Source of the DNA: Blastocladiella emersonii ATCC 22665
Taxonomy: Eukaryota > Blastocladiomycota > Blastocladiomycetes > Blastocladiales > Blastocladiaceae
Direction: 5' to 3'
Length of the DNA stretch: 64,000 nt
Assembly: GCA_025594325.1 (NCBI GenBank)
Contig: JANHCV010000002.1
Span: forward strand, 62,001 to 126,000
Shown: positions 43,623 through 53,416 of the stretch, piece after piece
Position numbering within the stretch: position 1 is the stretch's first letter
Layout: each line of letters begins with the position of its first letter
The notes under the pieces: model-generated
Seen by the model: the letters and a program-made list of their open reading frames with translations, nothing else
What the model was told of the DNA's origin: nothing
Databases searched by the model: none
Translations under genes and position numbers: made by a program

Positions 43623-44624
43623 GAGGATCACGAGGTCGAGGGGCACGTCCGTGAGGGCGACGTTGGGCGTGCGCAGCGGGGTCACGCCGAGCGCGACGAG
43701 CCCGACCGTCGCGGTCCCGACGATCCCGCCGACCACGATGGCGTACAGGACGAGCGAGATGGCGAACTTGCGCAGGATGATGAGCGGCGACTTTTCCGCG
43801 ATTTCGCGGTACGGCGAGAACTCGGGGTCCGACGGGTCGCGGATGAACCACATGACGCCTGGCCGCAGCACCTCGCGCGCGGCGCCGACCAGGTTGGCGA
43901 GGTGGAACATGCTGAGGGTGCCGATGAACCAGTGCAGAAAGTAGGCCGCAAACGGCTGCCGCGCGGCAAACGCGAGCCGCTGGTCGAGCGAGTACGGGAA
44001 CAGCGGGAACGAGAAGGCGTTGAGGAGCACGCCCGTGTACGCTGGGAACAGCATCCACTCCATGAGCGTGAACGCGACGAGCTTGACCGTCTTGGCAATG
44101 GTGCGCCCGACGGTCTTGATCACGCGCAAGCCGACGCGCGCGAGCACCGAGCGGCGCCGCGTCACGAACCAGTACGCGGCCGCGACCGAGGCGAGCGTGG
44201 CCCAGCCGAGGAGCACGACGAACGCGATGATGGGCCACTCGTCGTTGGTCAGCACGTTGGGCACGTCGAGCTCGTCGAGGATCGCGCTCACGGGCCGCGA
44301 CAGGTACACGTCGCGGTACCGCACCGGGTGGGCGGCCGCGTGCGCGTGCGCGGCGCGGAGCTGGCGGACCACGTCGGCGACGGTCGGGTGGAACCAGTCG
44401 ATGCGCGCGTGCAGGTAGTCGACGGCAAGCTGCTCGGCGACGTCGAGCGAGCGGAGCGCCGCTGACGCGACGACCATGGCGAAGTGGATCGGCCGCGTGC
44501 CGAGAACAGCGAGACCGGCCAGGTACGGGAAGTAGATGGTCGCACCGATGACGGCGATGAGCGAGGCGACGGTGATGCCGAGAGCCTGGAACAGGACACG
44601 GGGCGGGCCGACGAAGCCGAGCAG
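43623..44624 (-). pseudogene. inverted partial copy of the Doa10 gene
   Basis: 1,002 bp corresponding exactly to 1998-2999 of the Doa10 gene in reverse orientation. The copy keeps an open frame but lacks the RING, the N-terminus and the last third, so it cannot make a working ligase. It begins right after unrelated sequence and ends 70 bp from the tRNA-Leu gene. Five synonymous differences cluster in the 55 bp nearest the tRNA; the other roughly 930 bp are identical. It reads out into GEEEGGALF before a stop. No terminal repeats or target duplication were seen at its edges. Confidence 0.9.
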
Positions 44625-45520
44625 GAAGACATCCAACTGGTCGCCCGCCCCACAACTCCAACTTCACTCATTGTGCACCTGCTTGTAACTTCTCAGATTT
44701 CTTCAAACGGCGAGCCGAGATACTCTTTTCAACCGTGTTCGGCGAGCTGAGATGCGTTGTGCAACCGTGCTCGGCAACGGGGCTCGAGATGTCTTACGCG
44801 ATCACCTGATTGATCATGATTGATCAACGCGTCTCAAGTTTTGCTCTGTCGCGCGACAAGGCCCCTCACGCCTCGGAGATGTCCCTACCCCCTCCCCACC
44901 TTAAACATTAAATATTGGCCTGCGTGTAACAGTTTATTTTGCCGAAGGAGATCCGTTCCCATTGCTTGCGATCGATTGGCCTATGGCCTGAAGTACCTGC
45001 ACTGCGCTCCCGAGATCGGGCTAGATAGTTAAGCAGATTCGATGTCAGGCGACGTGGGCCGACGTGGGCCGACGTCGAAATTGCGGTCAACGACCTCGCG
45101 CGACGTCGCACGATCTCAATCTTTGTCATGTCCGCTGTAACGACGTCAGCCTAAACTGCCCAGATCGTCATCTCCCGGTTTCCTGATGCAGCGCAAAACG
45201 CTCGTGAGGCACCCTCGCTCAGTGGTCATCTCACCTCCTATCTCACCTCCTATCTCAAAAGAAATGAGCGGCACGTCCGTCAACCAGAAATTGCCTGATC
45301 GCCACTTTGATCGGCTCCGGTCTGACCTCACATTGAAAACGAGTAGAGTCGCGTAAAGCTGCTAGCGCGCGTCCAGCTTGTCGGCTTTCTTCAAAGCGTT
45401 TGATCCCGTTCGTTGACCTCAACCATGTTCGACCTCATGTTCAGTTCTTTGCGACAAGATGTCATGATGTGTGCGAAGAACAGTTTACTAGTGAATGAAG
45501 ACGACGCGAGCGAGGCGGTA
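44625..45520. other. gene-poor stretch with short repeats
   Basis: 896 bp, relatively AT-rich. It holds a 32-bp tandem repeat (44709-44791), tandem TGATTGATCA (44808-44827), GACGTGGGCC repeated near 45053-45078, CTCACCTCCTAT repeated near 45229-45254, and a possible 5S rRNA-like fragment at about 44970-45040. No protein gene is supported. Confidence 0.4.
44709..44791 (+). repeat. imperfect 32-bp tandem repeat
   Basis: Two full 32-bp units, each beginning GGCGAGC(C/T)GAGAT and ending CAACCGTG(T/C)TC, followed by a partial diverged third unit. It lies 85 bp outside the Doa10 copy. Confidence 0.75.
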
Positions 45521-46691
45521 CTAGTCGACCTTGGCCATGAAGACGCGGTCCTGGCTGTAGACCTCGATGCCCTTTTCCACGTCGCGCAGCTTGGCGAGGA
45601 CCTCCTGCTGGCGGCGGTACTTCTGAACGTTGCTAGGTTGGAGGGTGATGGGGAAGCGTGAGAGCTCGAGCATGAGTTCCTTTTGGGCTACATCAAGTCG
45701 GAGCGTGTCAGTGGCGACAATGGGTGCGAGCGAAGAGGAACGCGAGGTACGCACACTGCTGCAGGTAGTGGAGCGTCGAGAGTCGCTCCTCCTCGGGAAC
45801 GGGCACGGTGCCTTCTGGCCAGGTGCTACACGACATCGCAACGGGTGAGTGAGGGGAATCGGCGACGCGATCCGCAAGTGAGCAACACGTACTCGCGCTC
45901 ATGTTGACGCTGACGCTTCTCCTCCTCGACGCGGGCCCACTCCTCCTTGCGCTGGATGAGGCTACACGGGATGAAGGTCAGCGAGCTGGTTCCGAACCGG
46001 AATTGAGTCGAGAAGCGTACTAGGCGGGGACTTGGCCAGGCTTGGTCTTGCGCTCGGTTCCAGGCGAGCCGGACCCGCTCAGCGACGAGGACGAGGCGGA
46101 GCGCGCGAGCGAGCGTGGTGGCTGCTGCTGTTGCGAGGGTTGTGGGCGGGAGGACGAAGACGAGGTAGTGGGAGGAGGGCGACGCGACGACGGCGGGGTG
46201 GGTCCGCGGCGCGTTGACTCGGCCGAGTTGCGCGGCGAGCTGGATGTCGACGAGGGGCCCTCGGGCGTCGGGGGCAGCGGCGAGTTGCTGCTCAGGTACA
46301 GGCGGCTCGGAACGTGGCTGTAGCGGTCGCTCGAGGGCACGCGTTTCTTTTGCGCGGCGTTGTGCTGGTCCTAGACGCGGAATAAGTCAGTGTGTGACGT
46401 CGGCGCAGCGCAGTGTGAAAGTGTAGCGTACCCGCTCCTTCTTCTGGCGAACCTTCTCCTGCAGGACTTTGAGCTGGCGCGCGTTGTCCTTGGCGTGGTT
46501 TTTGGGGACGCCGCCGCGCTTGGTGATCTCATCGCTTGATGAGGGGAGCGGGCGAGCGACACGTCAGCGACGAGTCACGATGCGCGGAACGGAGAGCGGC
46601 AATACCGGATGCCGCGGGTCGGGTTGAGCGCCTCGTGGATGGCCGAGGACGAGCTGTGCTTGCGACCGATGGCGGCGGCGGACTGGAGCAT
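45521..46691 (-). CDS. enkurin-domain protein (axonemal)
   Basis: Enkurin family; such proteins line the inside of ciliary doublet microtubules, and animal enkurin is a TRPC adaptor. Six exons: 46606-46691, 46432-46534, 46021-46370, 45893-45961, 45755-45825 and 45521-45687; 281 aa. The N-terminal motif KNHAKDNARQLKVLQEK is typical. The signature VPAYLIQRKEEW is built across the exon 3/4 splice. The C-terminal enkurin domain reads PEGTVPVPEEERLSTLHYLQQ, then a helix LSRFPITLQPSNVQKYRRQQ and the ending VYSQDRVFMAKVD, which includes the IQ-like helix. The middle is Ser/Pro-rich and disordered. All intron phases agree (59-71 nt). Confidence 0.92.
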
Positions 46692-47118
46692 GATGGGTGG
46701 CGGTTACGGCAGAATCGCGAGTTCAGAGATGCATTGCATGGGGTGCGGGGTGGCGCAGTTGCGGGTCGACGGGGGCGGGGGAGGGAGCGAGGAGGCGAAA
46801 CGCGGCGCGTCGCGTCGTGCGACGGGCGGCGGCGTGACCCGCTGCTGCGAGGCAGTGTGATGTCAGCTGATGCGTGCATCGCGGCGCGTTCGTCGGTTTC
46901 AAGCGCGGCCATCACGCGTCCCGCCACGGCCCCGTTCTCATGACCTGAAAAGCCACTCGTGCGCCCTCCCCGGCCTGCTTTACGCGGCAGGTGGCACCGC
47001 CCGCGCCGACGTCACACTTGCTCGGTTGTTCGCCGCGGTCGCGGGGCACTCCTTGCAACGATTCCTTCAAGTACCCCGCCCTCCCCGCCCCCATCGAGGG
47101 CCCCACAACCAAGTCAAG
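46692..47118. promoter_or_regulatory. divergent promoter region, enkurin / small hypothetical
   Basis: 427 bp between two starts; no other gene seen. The open frame of the downstream small gene continues upstream into this space without a better start codon. Confidence 0.3.
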
Positions 47119-47430
47119 ATGCTCCTCTCCCTCATCGACGCGATCCACGCCACCACCTCGCCGCGCCTGCAGTCGCTCCTCGGCGCGCTCCCGCTCCCGC
47201 GCATCGTCGCCGTCGAGTCGGCCGTCACGCTGCTCCGCGAGCTGTACGAGGACCTGGCCCTTGACCCCGCCGCCTCGCCCGCCGACGCTGGCCTGCTCTC
47301 TGCCGCGCCACCATCACCGTCTCCATCGCCCGCCGGATCCACCGACGACATGCTGCTCGCCCTCTACGCGACGCTCGAGGCCCGCAAGTCGGCGACGACC
47401 ACGGCTGCGGCCACGCCCGTTGCGGCCTGA
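47119..47430 (+). CDS. small hypothetical protein
   Basis: 103 aa, unrecognised. The N-terminal 50 residues form an amphipathic helical pattern (LLSLIDAIHATTSPRLQSLL, VESAVTLLRELYEDLAL). A Pro/Ser-rich linker and another short helix (DDMLLALYATLEARK) follow. Third positions are strongly G/C as in real genes nearby, and the hydrophobic spacing looks protein-like rather than shadow-like. No intron is needed. Evidence is limited to composition and the free position between two genes. Confidence 0.4.
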   Translation: MLLSLIDAIHATTSPRLQSLLGALPLPRIVAVESAVTLLRELYEDLALDPAASPADAGLLSAAPPSPSPSPAGSTDDMLLALYATLEARKSATTTAAATPVAA

Positions 47431-47604
47431 CCGCCCATACCCTACGCCGCCACTGCCAAGGCGTCAAGGCGGCTCCCCGTCCGTTGGGAGCCGCGCATCC
47501 TTCATCCGTTCCCTCTGCTCTGTACATTTTTGCCCACCACCCGCACCCTAGCTCCTCCTGCTGTGATACAAGTCTCGCCCATGGCGCGTATATTGCGCTT
47601 CACA

Positions 47605-49630
47605 CTACTTTTCCTCGCCGCTCTGAGTCTGAGGGTAGTCGCCCTGGATCTACCCGTCCATCGCACGGGTGCGCTCTTGTCAGTCTTCGCCTCAGCGTCT
47701 TGAGGAAGAAAGCAAGCGTACCCATGGCTCGTCGCCGTCGCCGTACTTGCGCGGCGTCTTGAACGGCACGGGGAACCGCGTCCCGAGCTCGCTGCGCGCG
47801 TGGATCGCGTACACGACCCCGAGCTCGTAGTTGTTCATGGACACCTTGCCCGCGTTGCGCCAGTACGAGCCCCACGCCGCCTTGGTGAAGTTGTGCGACC
47901 TGCCCATCGCGATTGCGTGTCAGCTTCGAGTGGGGGTGTCGCGCGCATCCGGAGCACGTACCCGGCGTAGTAGAGCCCAATCGGCTCGCCGTCCGGGATC
48001 GTGGGCGCCGACAGCGTCTGCTTGACCACCGCGTACAGGATCTAGTGACGGCGACAACAAGTCAGCCCCAGTCCACCACACGCAGAAGCCACCCGCGTGC
48101 GACCCGTACCTTGCAGTGCGACAGATACCCGTCCGTCTTGCTCTCGAGCGCGTAGAAGACCTCGCGCGGGTACCCCTGCCGCTCCCACATGTCGCGCCGG
48201 AGCCACAGGCTGCCGCCGCCCGGTGCCCCGTACACGCTGCCGAGCACCGTGGCGGCCGTCGGGAACAGCACCTTGATCTCGTCGGCCTCCTGCGAGCTGC
48301 GGCTGGCCCCGCCGCGCACCTGCTCGAGGCACTGGCGCAGGAACGCGTGGTCGAGGGCGCCGAGCGACGAGGTCGCCGCGACCACCTCGAGCGGCGGCGC
48401 GTGGTCGCGCACGACGCCGGCCCACCCGGTACGCGACGCGGCCTGGGCGAGCGCCGTGATCCCGTACCCCGACGGGTGGTCGGTCGTCAGGCACGACCCG
48501 TTGCGCGAGAAGACGAGGTGCGCGCGCCACCGCCGCGTGTCGTACTGCGCCATGAACCGGTAGACGTTGTTCGGGACTTCGAGATCGCGCAGGCACGCCG
48601 ACAGCTCCGTGAAGAAGCGGCGGTCGTTGGCCGCGGCCTCGGCGTCGGCGGGCGTCGTGGGTTTCGGGAAGTCCTGCACGTGCACCACGTTCTCCATGCC
48701 CGACCAGTCGTACGAGATGAGGTTCGCCGACCCGATGGCGACGCGCATGAAGGTCTTGTAGATGAAGACGGACAGCTTGACGTGCATGTACCCGAACCCG
48801 CCGAGATTCGGTTCTACCTTGATGACGCGCTTCGAGAGCGTTTCGGGCAGCTCAATCGGGCTCGTCTTGTTGTTGATAAAGCACAGCCGGATGTGCAGCG
48901 GCAGCTTGGGCAGCAGCCACTCGGGCTCCCACACGAACGACGACAGGATCGCCGCCTGCAGGTGGTCCTAGTGTTTGGGAGAGGGCGGTTAGCGTCGTGT
49001 TGTTGGTGCCGCTAGGAGCAGGCGTCGGGTACCTTCTCGATCAGGTCCTCGTAGCGCAACCGCCCCGCCTGGTGCGGGCCCGTCGCGGTGAGCAGGAACT
49101 GGCCGTCGAGGTACTTGATCTTGGCTGCGCATACATTCGCTTGTCAGCGATGATGCTCTGCATCGCACGGCGTCGGTGCACGTACCATCCGTCACGTTCG
49201 CCGGACTCGCGGGTGCGGGTGGTGCAGCGGCGACGACTGGCCTCGATGGAGGAACGGGCCGCGCGGACACGGGTTTTTGCGTAGCGACGGGCCGAGCAGG
49301 CTCAGGCGCGGGCTCGCCGTCATCCGTATCGCTGTCGTCGAGCACGACAACCTCGCTCGGTTGCTGCGATGACGCCGAGACGGGCCGCGCGCGCTTGGCG
49401 GGACCTGCCTCGTCGTCGTCGCTGATCGTGACGCTGTGCACGCGCTTCGCCGGCGGTGCACTTGCCGCAGGTGGTGGTGGTGGCGCAGTGCTCGGCTGCG
49501 ACGACGGCTGCGGTTGCGAGGTGCCGGCGCTCGACGACCCCGAGGACGGCGGGATCGGAACCCCGGCGGCACGCATGGCCGCGCGCGCGAGGCGCTCCTC
49601 CTCGAGTTTGCGGCGAGTCTCGCGGTCCAT
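47605..49630 (-). CDS. TDP1: tyrosyl-DNA phosphodiesterase 1 (TDP1)
   Basis: Repair enzyme that hydrolyses the 3' tyrosyl-DNA bond left by stalled topoisomerase I. Six exons: 49186-49630, 49033-49124, 48110-48967, 47962-48041, 47722-47899 and 47605-47649; 565 aa. Both HKN active-site halves are present: H-V-K at about residues 240-242 (GYMHVKLSVF, then GSANLISYDW) and H-C-K at 463-465, followed across two splices by SHNFTKAAWG. Other family segments are KVEPNLGGFGYMHVKL and PFKTPRKYGDGDEPW. The N-terminal 150 residues are disordered, acidic, Pro/Ser-rich. The C-terminal end is shorter than in animals and comes from a 15-codon last exon. Confidence 0.94.
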
Positions 49631-49831
49631 GGGTTTACGTTGCGGATCAGGTAGTGGAGAGCGGGGAACGAGGGAGCGCGTCCGCGGACTCGACCGGTCC
49701 GACCGCCGTTGACTCGGTGCTTCTTCCTTCCTCGGCCAAGCTCGTTCCGTACCGTGGGTCCCGCGCTTCCCATGAGCGAGGCGAGCCCTCGGGCCCGCTT
49801 TCTCTCTCCCTCCTCACATCGAACCCTTGCA

Positions 49832-51424
49832 ATGAACGCACTCGGCACCCGCCGCACCACGAGCCCCGCCGACGGCGAGGTCCTGCCGGCCGCGGGCCAC
49901 CCGGCCGTGACGTGGGACAGCGCGGCGCACCCGCGGCTCGAGGCCCTCGAGTCGATCCGCGCCGTCGCCGATCCCGTGTGCGACGCGGCCCTCGCCGCGC
50001 TGCTGGAGTGTCGCGCAGCCGCCGCCGCCGCGAGCGGGACCGCGGCGCCCGTCCCGTTCTCGCCCAAGGACAGCCTGGCGGCGTACCTCGCCGAGGTCGC
50101 GGTGCCGCTCGCGCAGCGCATGGCCGACGAGGGGTTCGAGGAGTCGACGCTCGCGCCGGGCGACCGCGCGATCCTCGCGCTGTGGGACGAGGTCAAGGCC
50201 GCGCCGGACTGGGTCAGCTGGCCCGTGGTCGCGCGCGCCGTCGAGGTCTTCTGGAAGTACTACCCGGCCATGAACGCGACCCTTGTCATGTCGTCGCTCT
50301 TCAACCTGTACTCGATCGAGTCCATCAACCGCATCCTGGCCTCGACCGGCGGCCTCGCAAACAAGCGCATCACGACCGTCCAGCGCCGGCTGACGGAGAC
50401 CACGCAGATGATCTTCGAAGCCATGCGCGGCGCCGACGCCCTGCGCGCGGGGAACAACGGGTGGGCCGCGGTCCTCAACGTCCGCTTCCTGCACGCCATG
50501 GTCCGCCACCGCGTCGCACAGCGTGGCGAGACCGTCTACTCGGCGGCCGACCACGGCGCGCCCATCAACCAGGGCGACATGCTCGCGACCGCGCTCGTCT
50601 TCGGGCCCGTCGTCGTCCGCGGCGTCGAGCGGCTGCTCGGCGCCCCAATGCCCGCGCAGGACCAGGCCGACTACATGCACCTGTGGGGGTTCCTCACCCA
50701 CCTCCTCGGCGTGCGCCTGGACCTCAACCCCATGGCGCCCGCGCGCGCGACGGCGGCAGCAACGGCGCACGCGCGCGAGTGCGGGTGGATCGGGGCGGGC
50801 GCAACCGAGACAGCGCGCGGTCTCGACGACGAGGAGACGCCCGCCGACGCGGTCCGCCACGCGCAGCACGTGTGCGACGCGGTCCTCGTACACCTGTACC
50901 ACCCGACGCCGCTGTCGCGGGAGTTCGGGTCGCGGCTGCTCGAGGGCGGCGCGACGATGCGCACCAACCCGATGCCCGTGACGCGGCTTGCCTGGTTCGC
51001 GCACGTCCTGCTCGGCCCCGAGCACGCCGCGAAACTCGGCGCTGACCCCGTTCTGGGGTGGTGGGCGCGCGTCGACCTGTGGTACCAGCTCACCATGATG
51101 CGCGCCGTGGTCGCAGCGTGGGACGCGGTGCCCGCGCTCCGCGGGTACCTGTTCGGAATGTACAACGACATGCACAACGACGCGTTCGTCTTCTACGCGG
51201 TCGGAAAGCACCGCGCCAAGAACACGACGTACGCCGAGGTCTCGGCCGGGTTCGCGTTCCCGATGCGCGAGAACGGCGCCGAGATGGCCGTGGACAAGGA
51301 GACGGACTTGGTGCTCCAGGCCGAGATCGCGAGCCGCGCGTGGTGGGCCGCGGTGATGCGCTGGGTCGTTGCTGCCGTGGCCGTCGCGGCGGCTGCGTGG
51401 GCAGTGATGGTCGTGTACGAGTGA
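49832..51424 (+). CDS. mpaB/DUF2236-type ER-bound oxygenase-like protein
   Basis: Member of the DUF2236 / mpaB-rubber-oxygenase (Lcp-like) family of presumed heme oxygenases. 530 aa from the ATG at 49832; an in-frame ATG at 49772 would add 20 residues. Family core: RLTETTQMIFEAM, NVRFLHAMVRHRV, GAPINQGDMLATALVFG, YMHLWGFLTHLLGV. The conserved His in the FLHAMVR segment is the likely axial heme ligand by family analogy. A C-terminal hydrophobic helix (about residues 505-528, VVAAVAVAAAAWAVMVVY) would anchor it in a membrane. No biosynthetic cluster surrounds it, so a role in secondary metabolism as for mpaB is not supported. It shares a 200-bp promoter space with TDP1. Confidence 0.85.
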   Translation: MNALGTRRTTSPADGEVLPAAGHPAVTWDSAAHPRLEALESIRAVADPVCDAALAALLECRAAAAAASGTAAPVPFSPKDSLAAYLAEVAVPLAQRMADEGFEESTLAPGDRAILALWDEVKAAPDWVSWPVVARAVEVFWKYYPAMNATLVMSSLFNLYSIESINRILASTGGLANKRITTVQRRLTETTQMIFEAMRGADALRAGNNGWAAVLNVRFLHAMVRHRVAQRGETVYSAADHGAPINQGDMLATALVFGPVVVRGVERLLGAPMPAQDQADYMHLWGFLTHLLGVRLDLNPMAPARATAAATAHARECGWIGAGATETARGLDDEETPADAVRHAQHVCDAVLVHLYHPTPLSREFGSRLLEGGATMRTNPMPVTRLAWFAHVLLGPEHAAKLGADPVLGWWARVDLWYQLTMMRAVVAAWDAVPALRGYLFGMYNDMHNDAFVFYAVGKHRAKNTTYAEVSAGFAFPMRENGAEMAVDKETDLVLQAEIASRAWWAAVMRWVVAAVAVAAAAWAVMVVYE

Positions 51425-53416
51425 TGTGGACATGATCCGAGCACGGAGCGCGCTCTTTCTTGCGCACTTGGGCGTCTTTCACACTGAATACCGACGAAGA
51501 CCACAACGAGCTTTGAGAGAGAATGACTGATATGTATTCATGCACAAGAGACTGGCCATCGCGCTTTTCGCGGCCACGATCATGGCCACCGCCGCCGTTT
51601 AAGTCCCGAGTGTCCATCCAGCTCCACGCTGTGACATGACTGTACGAGGGCTACACCCGCGTGGGCAGCGCGGGTCTTTTCACGGTGCCCGCGCGAGTGT
51701 GGCCCATCAGCGTGGCGCTGGACGGCCGGCGAGACGCGAGTTACGGCTGCGGTGCATCGCCAGAAACGCGAGGCAAGCGGATGGCCAGCTTGATGCGCGA
51801 GGATTCTCTTGACAACAAACAGAAGAAGCCGGTATAAAGGTGCTTGGAGATCCGATGTGAAGCGATCGAGAGGTTGCTGATGCTGATGACGGGCGAATAC
51901 TGTAGTTTCTGCGCCTGTTAGGCGAGGAGAGTGTGAGGAACAACAGTACACCAATCTTCCAAGCGAGAGGTAACGTACTCGAGCGACAACTTGGCCATAC
52001 GAGCGGCAAGCTGACAGCGGTCACCCGTGAGGTGGGCTGACTTCCTTGAACGCGTCAGCGACGTGCACGGGTTGCACAATTGAATGGACGGAGCGCAAGG
52101 CGCCTACCACGAGCATCATTATGTCGAGAACTCGAAACACGTTTGCGTGGGAGAAGCGTAAAAAGCACGCGGAGCTTGTGTTGAGCAGCCCACACTGTCA
52201 CACCTCGTTGTCGTTGAGGTCGGACCCGAGTAGCACCAACATCTCGGTTACGAATGTGCGCTCAAAGCTACCCGCCACACCCGAAGAGCCGGCTACGCAG
52301 GACCGAGGTTGTGAGTGTCCAGGGGTTGGATCCGCGATGGGTGCGACCGCGTACGTCTCCCTGCGTTGCCGCTACTCGGCTCAAGAGGAGTTAAACGTAT
52401 ACAGCTATGCGTTCATTCAATCGGCCTGGAGAGCGTGGATCGCTGGGCAGTCGCCTTGACGTTTTGAGCCACGCCCGGGAGTGGAGCCAAGCGCGAACGG
52501 TGTGGCGCAACGCGACCTGAAACGGGACGCGTGCGTCACCGCACGAGGGCTTGTGTGATTCGGGCCCGCGTCGCGGATCGAAGACCGAAGCAGCAACTCG
52601 CCAAGATGACCCGCTACTCGGCGCGGCAGGGCGGGGCTGAAGGTGATTTGAGTCTATGCTTGCGCGAAGCTCGCCAGTCACGACGCCGTGCAATCTCCCG
52701 TCGCGGCACGCGAAGTCACAAGTGACCGTCAAGTCAAGACATTTGCGAAAGCGAGCGAAGCTTGTATTCTACCTGAACTCATCCCGGTTGACAACAACCA
52801 CCGGGGAGCACCCGGGATCAAGAGCCACGGCCATCGCCTCCAATTCTCACGCCGCAACAATCCTGCTCCCCGAGAAGGACGTGACGGGTCCAACACTGGT
52901 GCTCCCTTTGAGGAACGGCTCAATCGCCCAGCGTGACACGAAAGCTCGTGGATGACCGTAGAATCTGGAACACAATCCTCGCCTACTCTTCACCGTCAAC
53001 ATGTTGCCAAGATCAAGAAGCAGGCCAACAGTGCTGCGGACAAGTTGTCGACCGCCTGGCGTCAAGCGCGATTGAGGCTGCTGGGCGCGTGCATAGAATC
53101 GCAATGCATAGAGTTCTACTTCATGGAGCTGCCATAGGGTCGGGAGTGGGGAACGAGAGCGGGGCAACGCGAGCGCGAAGATGACCAACGCGTCTGACCA
53201 ACGCGGACCTCTCGCTTCCGGCCATAGCGACCGCGCTCTCGCTGAAGTGTGCTCCATGATCACCATGTTCAACGCCAGAACGACCGAAAAAATGCCCAGC
53301 AACCGCGCCGACTCTCGTCGCGTTCACTTTGAGGCAGGAAAGCTTGGTTATATACACACACGATGGGAGCGCGACGCACGCTCGCTCGCTCACTCAATCT
53401 ACGTCTACGTCTGCGT
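51425..53416. other. intergenic stretch without a recognisable gene
   Basis: About 2 kb, less GC-rich and with shorter open frames than the rest. I found no protein homology, tRNA or transposon ends. Frames at 52046-52459 and 52847-53302 have no plausible splice partners and unremarkable composition. It may hold decayed sequence or non-coding RNA. Confidence 0.4.

Noticed and set aside
43330-44667. 445-codon minus-strand frame across the Doa10 copy and tRNA
   Set aside because: It is the wrong frame of the duplicated block and runs through the tRNA-Leu gene; the homologous frame is the 347-codon one.
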